A stretch of 64,000 nucleotides of DNA from Desulforhopalus sp. (GTDB lineage: Bacteria > Desulfobacterota > Desulfobulbia > Desulfobulbales > Desulfocapsaceae). The translations under genes and the position numbers were made by a program. The notes beneath the pieces were generated by a model. That model did not search any database, was not told where the DNA came from, and saw only the letters and a program-made list of their open reading frames with translations. The DNA is taken from contig JAOTRX010000003.1 of NCBI GenBank assembly GCA_030247675.1, positions 248,001-312,000 on the forward strand, written 5' to 3'. Positions 54,645 to 63,303 of this stretch are shown here, piece by piece. Within the stretch, counting starts at the first letter, position 1. Every line of letters starts with the position of its first letter.

Positions 54645-55451
54645 GGGGTCGGAGTAAATTTATTCTTCCTTTCGCCACCCAACAGGCCGGCCACGTTTCT
54701 TTGCCGTCACCCGCCTGCCGGTTAAGGTCTCGATGTCCTCTTTGAATCGATCGTTGCCAAAAGCGAGGCCCTTGTTGACGTTTGTCCGTATTTCATGGAG
54801 CAAATCGCCTTCAAGACGTCGATCAAACAGGGCACGATAATTTTTTCTCCGCTCCTTAGCGGTGACACCCAGCGCCAGGTAAACCGGATGGGGCGTGCAT
54901 AATCCGGAGCTAAGTCCCAATGCATTGACTTGATAGCTCGACCAGGGATAATCGGCGGGAGCCGCAACCATATCGGCTCTGACCGGATTGAACTCTATGT
55001 ATCTGTACACTTCCAGCAGGTAGAGTTCTTCCTGGATCACACAGGATTTATAGCGGCCTTCCCACAGTGTCCCGGTTCGCTGATACTCGTGGTTGAAATA
55101 GCGCACATAGTGCCGTCCCAGCGACTGCATCATCCGGCTCAGTGCACCTTCCCGCCGAGGGGTGCATAACAGATGGACATGGTTGGACATCAATACCCAG
55201 GCGTGGATATCTACCATGCATTTTTTCGCATACTCGCTGAGCCATCCGCGATACGCCTCATAATCTTCCTCCGCCGCAAAGCAAAGCTGCCGATTATTAC
55301 CGCGCTGGATGATATGAACCGGGACATTGGTCGGGGTGATTCTTGGTGGTCGGGCCATGGTGATCACCTGGTTGAGTGGGGGCTGTTGTTTGTTTGCAAT
55401 AGTTTATACGGTTGGGTGGCGGATGACAATATTTAAATTTACTCTGACCCC
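54645..55451. mobile_element. REP-associated tyrosine transposase unit bounded by 18-base inverted repeats
   Basis: The left end GGGGTCGGAGTAAATTTA (54645-54662) is the inverse of the right end TAAATTTACTCTGACCCC (55434-55451) with one mismatch. The single gene inside is a Y1 transposase. Two more copies of the right end lie at 55601 and 58117. Confidence 0.75.
54660..55358 (-). CDS. REP-associated tyrosine transposase (Y1_Tnp family)
   Basis: A 232-residue single-strand transposase of the RAYT family. It has PVHIIQRGNNRQLCF, the metal-binding HVHLLCTP, GTLWEGRYKSCVI and the YIEFNPVRADMV motif. The ATG at 55358 follows AGGTGA; a GTG at 55367 is also open. Such enzymes move or domesticate REP palindromes. 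The gene starts just inside an 18-base inverted repeat and looks intact. Confidence 0.92.
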   Translation of the reverse strand: MARPPRITPTNVPVHIIQRGNNRQLCFAAEEDYEAYRGWLSEYAKKCMVDIHAWVLMSNHVHLLCTPRREGALSRMMQSLGRHYVRYFNHEYQRTGTLWEGRYKSCVIQEELYLLEVYRYIEFNPVRADMVAAPADYPWSSYQVNALGLSSGLCTPHPVYLALGVTAKERRKNYRALFDRRLEGDLLHEIRTNVNKGLAFGNDRFKEDIETLTGRRVTAKKRGRPVGWRKEE

Positions 55452-55454
55452 GAT

Positions 55455-55618
55455 ATGCTTATTGCCTCAGTATTGAATGATATGAACCAGGACATCGATG
55501 GGGGTGATTTATGGTTGCCGGCTAATGGTGATTGCCGGAACGAGAGGGTTCTGTTGTTTTTTGCGACAACTTATATGGTTGTGTGGCGCATGACCATGTT
55601 TAAATTCACTCTGACCCC
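55455..55618 (-). pseudogene. decayed 5' remnant of a second RAYT copy
   Basis: On the minus strand this stretch repeats the start of the RAYT gene: the fragment around 55480-55535 reads ITPIDVLVHIIQ where the intact gene reads ITPTNVPVHIIQ. The start codon is ATT and an in-frame stop is present, so it is dead. Its upstream part and the end motif at 55601-55618 match the intact unit. Confidence 0.75.
55601..55618. repeat. RAYT-end motif copy (TAAATTCACTCTGACCCC)
   Basis: Matches the right end of the RAYT unit with one change (C for T). It closes the remnant copy and lies about 17 bases before the IS30 element. Confidence 0.8.
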
Positions 55619-55634
55619 AGTAAGCGTTGAAAGT

Positions 55635-56740
55635 CGGTGAATTCAGATTCCAAGTGCACCACCTGAAACAGAGTTGAACACCTCATACGGAGTGCGATAG
55701 TTGAGGCACTTTCGTGGTCTATGATTGAGCATTTTTACCACCTTTGCAAGCTTGAAGTCAGATACTTTCAGAAAGTCAGTCCCTTTTGGGAAAAATCGTC
55801 TCAGCAAACCGTTGGTGTTTTCATTGGTTCCCCTTTCCCAACTTGCATACGGCTTGGCAAAATAAACCTGCATTGACAACTTGTCTTCCAGTTCACTGAA
55901 CTTGGCATTTTCACTGCCATTATCCAGCGTGAGGGTTTTGCAATACTCTCTCGGTATATCATGAAAAAGAAGGAGACTTGCATCATTGAATGAAGACGCG
56001 GTGCCATCTTTTACCTTACAGGCGAGGAGGTATCGTGATCTGCGTTCAACATGGGTAACCAGTCGGCCTCGATGACGATAACCAACCATCGTGTCACCTT
56101 CCCAATCCCCGTATCGGGAGCGTTTTGCGACCACCTCAGGTCGAAGCGATATGTCTACCCGGTTGGGAATGAGGCCTCTCAATGATCCGTAACCCCTTTG
56201 TTTCTTGCGCTTTCTGTGTCTACGTATCAGGTAGCAAAAAAGGCTGCCGCCATGTACAGCGTCTTGGTATATCCACTGATAGATTGTTTCGTGGCTGATC
56301 CGCATCTTCTTTTTACGGTGTGGAAAGTCACGCTGAATTCTTTGCGAAATGATTTCAGGAGACCAGCCAAACTGAAGTCTCTCAATAACATATCGGTAGA
56401 GTTGTTTATTGGTTTTGCGCCGCATGTGCCGGGGAATTGATTTCCTCTTATGCGCATATGAGTGTGCGGCTCTATCGCAGTAGCAGCCGAATACCCGCTT
56501 GTTGCGTTTTATTTCTCTGGCGATGGTGGTGTGAGAACGGTTCAATCTTCGGCCTATTTCTCTCAAAGACAGACCTAATTGCAACAAATAGAAGAGACAT
56601 ATTCTCTCCCTTTGGATAAGATGAGTATAGGACATCGTTGGCTCCTGTTATTTGAAGTTGTCGCAAACCTCAACATACCAGACTTGCTAACGATGTCCTA
56701 ACTCAGCATGTGTTGGTGCACTTTGATGTTGAATTCACTG
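55635..56740. mobile_element. IS30 family insertion sequence
   Basis: About 1.1 kb. The ends are imperfect inverted repeats: GGTGAATTCA...AAGTGCACCA on the left (about 55636-55661) and its mirror on the right (56714-56739), with 19 of about 24 positions shared. One full-length transposase gene is inside. Target duplications are too short to call. Confidence 0.8.
55643..56635 (-). CDS. IS30 family transposase
   Basis: A 330-residue transposase with an N-terminal helix-turn-helix (LGLSLREIGRRLNRSHTTIA) and a C-terminal DDE domain: WEGDTMVGYRHRGRLVTHVE, TLDNGSENAKFSEL, and YFAKPYASWERGTNENTNGL with the family E. The reading frame is complete, so it may be active. The gene reaches into the left inverted repeat. 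Confidence 0.95.
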   Translation of the reverse strand: MSYTHLIQRERICLFYLLQLGLSLREIGRRLNRSHTTIAREIKRNKRVFGCYCDRAAHSYAHKRKSIPRHMRRKTNKQLYRYVIERLQFGWSPEIISQRIQRDFPHRKKKMRISHETIYQWIYQDAVHGGSLFCYLIRRHRKRKKQRGYGSLRGLIPNRVDISLRPEVVAKRSRYGDWEGDTMVGYRHRGRLVTHVERRSRYLLACKVKDGTASSFNDASLLLFHDIPREYCKTLTLDNGSENAKFSELEDKLSMQVYFAKPYASWERGTNENTNGLLRRFFPKGTDFLKVSDFKLAKVVKMLNHRPRKCLNYRTPYEVFNSVSGGALGI

Positions 56741-56842
56741 TCTAAACCAGTAATGGTAGATTTTCGCAGCCTAAAAATTTATGTATACTCATGGTAACCC
56801 GCTTATGGGAAAACAACAACCAACGTTATCTAACCCACTGAT

Positions 56843-58036
56843 ATGAATTACATCATTAGGCGATTTCCAACTCTCTTGGCTATATGCTTATTATCTGCCG
56901 GAAGTGCAATGGCAGAAGATGTTGCAAACCCTTGGTCCGTTTCTGTCGGTGTCGGAATCCGTAACCTTGAAGCGAATTTCAAGTCCACCGCACCAACGAT
57001 ACTAGATTGGAGCAGCCTTATTCCTCGAAGAAGCAACGACGGGGAGATCGGATTTTACCAAGGGAATGAAGAAGTCGTCCGTTATGGTAATGGTGCCGTA
57101 GGAATGTTTGATTTTAGGGACGGTACCTGTACCTTTTTCGCTGACAGCCCATCCCAACTCGGCACAAATCCTAACTCAGTGAGCAACCGGAGGGATCCTG
57201 TCAGGACCATTTCATTCCGCTCTGATATATACAGCTATGCTGCAGATGTTTCACAACCTGGTGTGAACGCGTCAGATGACGAAACGAGTGCTTATCCATA
57301 TATAGCAATTCGCTACAAGGGTCCGGGAATTCTCGGTGGAAACATTGGGTTGTTTAGCCAATACTCCTTTGCCCAGGGCGATTTTTCTTCTGGAAACAGA
57401 ATATCCGCGCTAGCAAATATCCAAAAGACTCACGAGCAGTACAAAATCACCTATGACATTGATGAGTACTATGTTTGGTTCAGAGACATCGCAGCAAATA
57501 TCCCGCTAGCCGATCCTGCTATGGGACTTGATGGTGTTGTTTGGGACTCAAATTATCATAATCAATACAGAGGGGAAGGCTCAAAAGGGCCGCGAAGATC
57601 CAAGTTAACAGATACAGAAAATGTTGCGGCCTTTGCCGCAATCACTCGTAGTACAGCCAGTGTTGATTTGCATGAACTGGCCTTGGCGCCCGAATGGCGG
57701 CAACAGAGAGATAGTTATTCATGGGGAGTGATTTTGGGACCAACTCTTAATGTTATTGATGCTGACATCAATAGCATGACCCAGTGGATCAACCACAATA
57801 CCGGTCACGCGGTTGCTTCGGTTCGACAAAACTCAAAATCCGACCAGGAAGTGAAAATTGGCGTTATTCTCAGCTTTTCTTTTTCCTATAATATTGATGC
57901 AGCAGGCCGTTACTTTATTGAAGCAATGGGAGGTTACCATTGGTTGGATGATGTCGCTGTTGGTAGTAGTGAAGACAAGGTGTCCATCGATGCGAGCTCC
58001 GCTGATGTTTCTCTTGGTTTAGGGGTAAGATTTTAG
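56843..58036 (+). CDS. outer-membrane beta-barrel protein, hypothetical
   Basis: A 397-residue exported protein: signal peptide MNYIIRRFPTLLAICLLSAG to about residue 24 (SAMAED), then alternating strands (WSVSVGVGIRNLEANF, VKIGVILSFSFSYNIDAAGR), and a C-terminal Phe (VSLGLGVRF), the usual end of an outer-membrane barrel. The name of the family is not known to me. It lies between the IS30 element and a RAYT-end motif, so it may have come with them. A broken relative is at 47553-47882. Confidence 0.7.
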   Translation: MNYIIRRFPTLLAICLLSAGSAMAEDVANPWSVSVGVGIRNLEANFKSTAPTILDWSSLIPRRSNDGEIGFYQGNEEVVRYGNGAVGMFDFRDGTCTFFADSPSQLGTNPNSVSNRRDPVRTISFRSDIYSYAADVSQPGVNASDDETSAYPYIAIRYKGPGILGGNIGLFSQYSFAQGDFSSGNRISALANIQKTHEQYKITYDIDEYYVWFRDIAANIPLADPAMGLDGVVWDSNYHNQYRGEGSKGPRRSKLTDTENVAAFAAITRSTASVDLHELALAPEWRQQRDSYSWGVILGPTLNVIDADINSMTQWINHNTGHAVASVRQNSKSDQEVKIGVILSFSFSYNIDAAGRYFIEAMGGYHWLDDVAVGSSEDKVSIDASSADVSLGLGVRF

Positions 58037-58116
58037 CGGACAAAGCCACTCTCTCACAAGATCTTGCAAGTAAAAATCTCCTAGTTAGAATCAGAATAAC
58101 GTTACATGTTGAGGTT

Positions 58117-58134
58117 TAAAATTACTCTGACCCC
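58117..58134. repeat. RAYT-end motif copy (TAAAATTACTCTGACCCC)
   Basis: A third copy of the RAYT right end, in the same orientation, with two changes. It lies 80 bases after the outer-membrane gene and marks a possible right border of the mobile zone. Confidence 0.75.
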
Positions 58135-58177
58135 AATTAGACTGGGAATTGTGGGTATCTACATGATTTTAATCATA

Positions 58178-59302
58178 TCATTTCATCTGCAATGCTAAAT
58201 AGGCTTCCCCCATGAGTTGTGATATCGGCATTTTCTGCGGGCATATTTTTTCAGCTTCTGAATAATCGGCGCCAGGTATCTTGTTGCGAATCTCTAGGGG
58301 AATCTGCTCAAACCTTTTCGATATGAATGCCTGTATCATCTTCCCGTACCCTCTTGAATACATGAGCATTTCCATAATATTGAAGATGGGAATCCTTTCG
58401 GCATTCGCCGCATCGCAGAGACCGCATCGTCTACAGAAATACTGTCCCGTACTTTCAGCGTAGTCAGCTAATACCTTCCTAATTTCCGCGGCAAGTGGGC
58501 GCTCGTCCATCGCCGCTGCGGCATTTGATTGTAATATTCTTGAGTCGGACATAAGGGAGCAGACAGAGGTGAGATTGGTGTTCTGCCAGATCGATTGCAA
58601 TTTCGCCTGCTCAAAGGACATGCCGTGAACAGCAAGAATGGTATGCGAATTCTCTTCATTGAGCGGAAGCTTTTGCAATTCTTCATTCTGCTGAACAGTC
58701 AGCCCCATGGACTTGACGGCAAATATCCCGATACCCTTTTCGTGACATTTGGATAAGGCATCCTCCAAGCTGTTGATGCTCTGCAACCGGTAATTATAGG
58801 CAGTTTGGACCCCGTCTATCCAGCCAAGATCGGCAGCACTGCTCAAACAGATGTCCATGTTTTTATGGGTGCAGAATCCAAAAAAGCGAATCTTCTTTTC
58901 CTTTTTGACCTTTTCAACCCATTTCCGTACATCGTCAGTGAGCACCTTGATACTATCCACCGGATGGATAGCCAAAAAATCTATATACGTGGTTCCGTTC
59001 TCTTGGAGCGCCTTGTCCAGTTGTTCCTGCATGACGGCCGGATCGGTTGAATAAACCTTCCCAGTTAAAAAGATAGTGTCCCGTATTTCCGGATGTTTTT
59101 TAAAATATTCACAATACACATTGCCGCTGATAAAGGAGACGATCTCCCAGCAGTCTATGCCATACTTCAGGGCTTCATCCAGTAAGGCCTGGCTGTCAGG
59201 GCCTGTAAAAGATCCGCCGCCAAGACAGAGTTTGGATATCTTGACGCCGCTATCTCCGAAGGTTCGTTTAGGAACAATAGTGTCGGTGCTGTATATCTTC
59301 AT
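58178..59302 (-). CDS. aldo/keto reductase with C-terminal Cys motif
   Basis: A 374-residue aldo/keto reductase-like protein: GDSGVKISKLCLGGGSFTG at the start, KVYSTDPAVMQEQLDKAL, DFLAIHPVDSI and TAYNYRLQSINSLEDALSKC. The C-terminal part has CRRCGLCDAANAERIPIF, a ferredoxin-like half-cluster motif. The usual catalytic Asp-Tyr-Lys-His set is not clearly complete (Lys in LTGKVYS, His in AIHPVD). The ATG at 59302 is chosen over a GTG at 59305; AAGGAA lies upstream. The substrate is unknown. Confidence 0.82.
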   Translation of the reverse strand: MKIYSTDTIVPKRTFGDSGVKISKLCLGGGSFTGPDSQALLDEALKYGIDCWEIVSFISGNVYCEYFKKHPEIRDTIFLTGKVYSTDPAVMQEQLDKALQENGTTYIDFLAIHPVDSIKVLTDDVRKWVEKVKKEKKIRFFGFCTHKNMDICLSSAADLGWIDGVQTAYNYRLQSINSLEDALSKCHEKGIGIFAVKSMGLTVQQNEELQKLPLNEENSHTILAVHGMSFEQAKLQSIWQNTNLTSVCSLMSDSRILQSNAAAAMDERPLAAEIRKVLADYAESTGQYFCRRCGLCDAANAERIPIFNIMEMLMYSRGYGKMIQAFISKRFEQIPLEIRNKIPGADYSEAEKICPQKMPISQLMGEAYLALQMK

Positions 59303-59518
59303 CACGTAAGGTTCCTTTCGTTAAATAAGGAATATATTGTAATATTATGATGTTATATGTGTAGTGACACTTTTTTGTGCATTTTCAAGTACTTCCACCT
59401 ATCGCAGCATAGCGGTGTGCAGGGGGCAAAGTGAAACAGTTAATGCAGTCCGACAATCTCCGTATCGCGTAGCGCCCAGCGACCGAGAGGGGAGGGAGGT
59501 TGAGTGTCGAACTAGGCT

Positions 59519-59968
59519 TCACCAAAGCTTCCACCATGGCCTTCCTTTCGACTTATGCACAGCTTGAGTGCCAGACTCTTGAAATTGCCGCAATCGGTCA
59601 TCAAGCAAGGCGCAGAGTTTTGGGAACTCTACGCTGCTTTCTGGTCCAAGGACTGCGCTTGGAACTTCGTCCGATACTTCTTTAAGATACCGGTTGTAGT
59701 ACCATTTTGTGAATGCGTTACCTTTTTCATTCAAGTTCCACTCGCCAAACTTCCAGTCGAGATGCTTTTCAAAATACTCACCCGCCGACAATCGTCCATC
59801 TCGGACGGCAGCCAGCGCATCAGCGTCCGACCTCAGAAGATCTTCGGATAGGAAGTCCCTTTCAATGCACCACTTGAGATAGACCGCGATGTGCGTGCCG
59901 GCATACTGTTCGTCGAGGTTCAACTCGGCACAGCTATCGGTGTGCCAGTAGCCTTGGTCGTATGACAT
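59519..59968 (-). CDS. small hypothetical protein, immunity-like (DUF7832-type)
   Basis: A 149-residue soluble protein. MSYDQGYWHT followed by AGTHIAVYLKWCIERDFLS resembles the DUF7832 group, which is often seen among polymorphic-toxin immunity genes. It ends in the aromatic tail GRPWWKLW, shared with the next protein. AGGAC precedes the ATG at 59968. No toxin gene is adjacent. Confidence 0.55.
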   Translation of the reverse strand: MSYDQGYWHTDSCAELNLDEQYAGTHIAVYLKWCIERDFLSEDLLRSDADALAAVRDGRLSAGEYFEKHLDWKFGEWNLNEKGNAFTKWYYNRYLKEVSDEVPSAVLGPESSVEFPKLCALLDDRLRQFQESGTQAVHKSKGRPWWKLW

Positions 59969-60048
59969 GGTTGCGTGTCCTAACACGAAAATAACCGGTT
60001 TATCCGGTGGTTTTTCAAGTTGGAATTATGAGGCATGTCTCAGCAATT

Positions 60049-60084
60049 CCGAAATGTAAACAAGTCATGCCTGCCCCCGATCTT
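60049..60084. repeat. direct repeat copy A (CCGAAATGTAAACAAGTCA core)
   Basis: A 36-base sequence that recurs at 60795-60830 with about five differences. The two copies bracket the 60128-60709 gene and have the same orientation. The downstream half contains GTCATGCCTG, related to the inverted repeat at 16879. Confidence 0.7.
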
Positions 60085-60127
60085 TCGACGCCACTGAAGG
60101 GAGCGAGGTTGACCGCAGGGTTGGGGG

Positions 60128-60709
60128 TCATTTCCAGAATCTCCACCAAGGCTTGGAATCGGCAGACGAGGAGATCGTGCGGAGAACTTCGAAGCCTTGG
60201 TAGTTGATGCCAGGAATGTCTTCATCGTGTTTGAAACCGATAATTTCTTTGGCCGCGTTTAGTGGGATGTCGAAGTAGTGGTCAACGCCAGCCTTTTCGC
60301 CACCGTCCGCTTCTTGTGCTTCTTTGTGCTCCACTGCCATCTCTTCAAACCCGCGCGGCAGGATGCCGGAAGTTTTTAAGTGAATGGGGCTATTTTCACC
60401 GACATGTTCCGCACGCCATACCTGATTGCCACCGGCCCAATACTCGGCGGAGCTGAACATCACATGCTCCTCGATTGAGCAAGCAACTACGGGAAAGTAC
60501 TCAGACAATGGCCCCAGAATTTTTGCTTGCAGGAAGCGGCTGTCGCATCCACGCGCAACGATGAGGAACCAATTTGTGGGGAGCGCATAGCCCGATAGAG
60601 GTTCCCTCGCGTATTCGCATGATTGACCAGTGCTGACGTAACCAAGCTGCTGGAGAGCCTCGATCGCGTCGGAGGTTTGAACTGCAAGTAAGGATAACGA
60701 GTAGCCCAT
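60128..60709 (-). CDS. small hypothetical protein with PWWRFW tail
   Basis: A 193-residue soluble protein without signal. It begins MGYSLSLLAVQTSDAIEAL and ends KPWWRFWK, the same kind of aromatic tail as its neighbour at 59519. The middle has no family I recognise. GGGAG precedes the ATG. The gene lies between two direct-repeat copies, which suggests it is a cassette-like insertion. An immunity-like role is a guess from the tail and location. Confidence 0.5.
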   Translation of the reverse strand: MGYSLSLLAVQTSDAIEALQQLGYVSTGQSCEYAREPLSGYALPTNWFLIVARGCDSRFLQAKILGPLSEYFPVVACSIEEHVMFSSAEYWAGGNQVWRAEHVGENSPIHLKTSGILPRGFEEMAVEHKEAQEADGGEKAGVDHYFDIPLNAAKEIIGFKHDEDIPGINYQGFEVLRTISSSADSKPWWRFWK

Positions 60710-60794
60710 GTTATGACTCCCAAAGTTAACAGAAATAACCAGCTTGGCTGGTTCATTTTATTGTTGGAAATGCAGTGGGTGTCCTTTGAATTAC

Positions 60795-60830
60795 CCGAAA
60801 TGTAAACAAGTCAAGCCTGACCTCAATCTT
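60795..60830. repeat. direct repeat copy B (CCGAAATGTAAACAAGTCA core)
   Basis: The second copy of the 36-base repeat, ending CCTCAATCTT. It carries the same GTCAAGCCTG core that forms the inverted repeat at 16879-16941. Confidence 0.7.
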
Positions 60831-60839
60831 TGCCTGTGG

Positions 60840-61418
60840 TTACAGGCCAACAACCCTGTTCCAATCCGCTATATACATGTACATTCGTTGAAATTCGCTA
60901 GGCAATAACATTCTATTATGGGCAATGAAATTACGCGATTTTTCAAGCTCATCCATTCTCTGCTTAAGCCAGTGCTGGGAAGGAATGATAGATTCGAAGT
61001 GCTCCCACTTGTTTAAAATTATCTGAGCAAGATGTCCGAAATCTAAAAATCCGAGAAGATCTGTTTTTTCGCCTTCTAACCATGAGTCTTGATGGGCTGT
61101 TTGCTGCCGACTTTCAGCGTGTTGTTTTACTTTTTGTGGCAATTTTTCAAACCAATTTACACCTTCGTTTTCAGATAAAGTTTGTCTTATAAACTCACGC
61201 ACATGATTCTCGAAAGAGAATAGAACAGCATAAAGCCTCGCCATTTCAAGAGCGTTGTTTCTTAAGTTAACCGGGAATGCTGCCAACGCTTCTGCCAAAA
61301 GACGCTCTTCCGTTTCGGTTTGATCTGCCCCAATCTTGATTCCTGCTTTTTGAAAAACAGATGCTTCAGCTTCAAACAAAAGCCCCCTAAACATGAAGTC
61401 TCTTAGTTCCTTGTACAT
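60840..61418 (-). CDS. Swt1-type HEPN domain protein
   Basis: A 192-residue helical protein. The C-terminal half looks like a Swt1-type HEPN domain: LDFGHLAQIILNKWEHFESI, then MDELEKSRNFIAHNRML with the RX4H motif (RNFIAH) used by HEPN RNases. It overlaps the stop of the DUF5343 gene by one base (TGATG), so both are translated from one message. A ribonuclease toxin or defence effector is inferred; no experiment is known to me. Its base use is AT-rich relative to the nif genes. Confidence 0.65.
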   Translation of the reverse strand: MYKELRDFMFRGLLFEAEASVFQKAGIKIGADQTETEERLLAEALAAFPVNLRNNALEMARLYAVLFSFENHVREFIRQTLSENEGVNWFEKLPQKVKQHAESRQQTAHQDSWLEGEKTDLLGFLDFGHLAQIILNKWEHFESIIPSQHWLKQRMDELEKSRNFIAHNRMLLPSEFQRMYMYIADWNRVVGL

Positions 61419-62038
61419 CAAAATAGATGCTCCTTCAGTGACTTGAATATTGCGTTATAAACTTCAATATCCTTTGTTGCAGGCAAATGTATTTGAATAT
61501 TGTAATGCAACCCAGGTGTTTTAATGTGAACCGGTGGTGCACTTGCAGGAGCCTCGGTTACCACACTCGATGGTTCTTGAGTTTCTGTTGACTCAGAGAT
61601 TTTCTTTGCAGAAAATTTTACCTTTAAATCTGCCAAATCCAGAAGAGCAAAAAATGTGCGCCTCATATTCAAAGCAACATTATCACTTGCGTTGTGATAG
61701 CTCTTAAACTTTCCTTCAATGGCAGATTGATCTGCTGATGTCGGATGTTCTTTTATTAGAAAAATATCTGCATATGCTTCCTTTAATGCTTCACCCATAA
61801 TTCGCTTGGATTGAGAATGATCGCGGTAGTCTTTGTAACGCGCAGTGGGTTTGCCGTCTGGCGTTAAAAATCCAAGAGCCTTTAGCAATGGTATATATGC
61901 CCTCTGTTTATTCGACTTAAAACCTAGGTCAATTAAGAATTGATGTGTGAACTGAGGCGGAGCCTGCCCATCTCTCAGCTTGCTAAAAAACTCGCCAAGC
62001 TTACCATAAGCTTCTGTATATGCATTTGATAAGGCCAA
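61418..62038 (-). CDS. DUF5343-type protein, partner of the HEPN gene
   Basis: A 206-residue protein. Residues 1-130 (LSNAYTEAYGKLGEFFSKL, QFTHQFLIDLGFKSNKQRAY, LKALGFLTPDGKPTARYKDY) form a DUF5343-like winged-helix-like domain. The C-terminal 40 residues (YNIQIHLPATKDIEVYNAIF) are a strand-helix module similar to those in other DUF5343 proteins. The start is TTG at 62038 with no strong ribosome site. It probably regulates or neutralises the HEPN protein, but this is inference. Confidence 0.6.
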   Translation of the reverse strand: MALSNAYTEAYGKLGEFFSKLRDGQAPPQFTHQFLIDLGFKSNKQRAYIPLLKALGFLTPDGKPTARYKDYRDHSQSKRIMGEALKEAYADIFLIKEHPTSADQSAIEGKFKSYHNASDNVALNMRRTFFALLDLADLKVKFSAKKISESTETQEPSSVVTEAPASAPPVHIKTPGLHYNIQIHLPATKDIEVYNAIFKSLKEHLF

Positions 62039-62250
62039 TTTTGTCTACTTTCTTAATTCACATAACAAGTGGTTATACGAACCAAAATCGTGTTTTCATC
62101 ATTTTGTGGTGATATACGCACCACATGATAGCTTGTCCTGTAATCGCAACTTATCAGCAAATGCTGTCATTTTAATCCGTTCTTTTCACGACCAAATATC
62201 CCCGCAATCACAGCACTGCTGGTAACTCCGGGGAACCTTCTTGATTTCCT

Positions 62251-63303
62251 CTACCTCAGCCCCGCCATAATCTTCTCTAGTGCCGCATTCCCCGGGCAAA
62301 GATCCGCCTCCGTCAGGGTATTCAGCGGCCGCAGCGTTGAATTGAGGATTTCATGGGTGTCCATGATGTCCTGGTTAACGTAGAGCAGGCCGGTGAGCAG
62401 GCGTCCTTTGGCCTTATGCTCCTCAAGATTATCGACCGCCTTGCGTCTGTTGGTGACATCGAGGCCGGCGTCGCCTTTATGGAGATGGAGGACGCTGCCG
62501 TCGTGCATGAGCACCTCCTGGCTGGTGCCCTCGGCGTACTGGGTGAGGATTTCCTGTTGCAGCGGCACGAAGTCAAAGGTTCCCGTCGATTCGATATGCT
62601 CGCGGACGTATTCGTAGCTCTTGGTCGAGGTGGCGGTGTTGTTAAAGGTCACGCAGGGCGAGATGACATCGATAAAGGCCAGACCACTGTGGGCGAAGGC
62701 GCCCTTGATCAGCGGCACCAGCTGCTGCTTGTCGCCGGAGAAGCCGCGGGCGACGTAGGAGGCGCCAAGCTCAATGGCCAGCTCGCAGAGGTCGATGGCC
62801 GAGTAGGGGTTGGGGGCGCCTTTTTTGCTCGCCGAGCCGCGGTCGGCGGTGGCTGAGTCCTGGCCCTTGGTAAGACCGTAGCAGCCGTTATTCATGCAGA
62901 TATAGTTGAGGTTCAGGTTGCGCCTGAGGGCGTGGGCAAACTGGCCCATGCCGATGGAGGCGGTGTCGCCGTCGCCGGAGATGCCGATGTACAGCAGGTC
63001 GCGGTTGGCCATGTTGGCTCCGGTGGCAATCGACGGCATGCGGCCGTGCACCGAATTAAAGCCGTGCGACCGGCCGAGGAAATAAGCCGGGGTCTTCGAC
63101 GAGCAGCCGATGCCGGACAGCTTGGCGACCCGGTGCGGTTCGATGGCCATTTCAAAACAGGCCTGGATGATGGCGTTGGTGGCCGAGTCGTGGCCGCAGC
63201 CGGCGCACAGGGTGGAAGCGGCTCCTTCGTAATCCTTGCGGGTGTAGCCCGCGGAATTCTGGGCGGCCTTGGGGTGGCGGAAAATCGGGCGCTCGGTGCT
63301 CAT
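62251..63303 (-). CDS. korB: 2-oxoacid:ferredoxin oxidoreductase beta subunit
   Basis: The thiamine pyrophosphate subunit that oxidises 2-oxoacids with ferredoxin. In 350 residues: CAGCGHDSATNAI (cluster ligands), GIGCSSKTPAYF, and the TPP motif GDGDTASIGMGQF followed by NNGCYGLTKGQ. The sequence fits the 2-oxoglutarate or related type; the exact acid is uncertain. It overlaps the alpha-subunit gene by 4 bases (ATGA). Confidence 0.9.
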   Translation of the reverse strand: MSTERPIFRHPKAAQNSAGYTRKDYEGAASTLCAGCGHDSATNAIIQACFEMAIEPHRVAKLSGIGCSSKTPAYFLGRSHGFNSVHGRMPSIATGANMANRDLLYIGISGDGDTASIGMGQFAHALRRNLNLNYICMNNGCYGLTKGQDSATADRGSASKKGAPNPYSAIDLCELAIELGASYVARGFSGDKQQLVPLIKGAFAHSGLAFIDVISPCVTFNNTATSTKSYEYVREHIESTGTFDFVPLQQEILTQYAEGTSQEVLMHDGSVLHLHKGDAGLDVTNRRKAVDNLEEHKAKGRLLTGLLYVNQDIMDTHEILNSTLRPLNTLTEADLCPGNAALEKIMAGLR

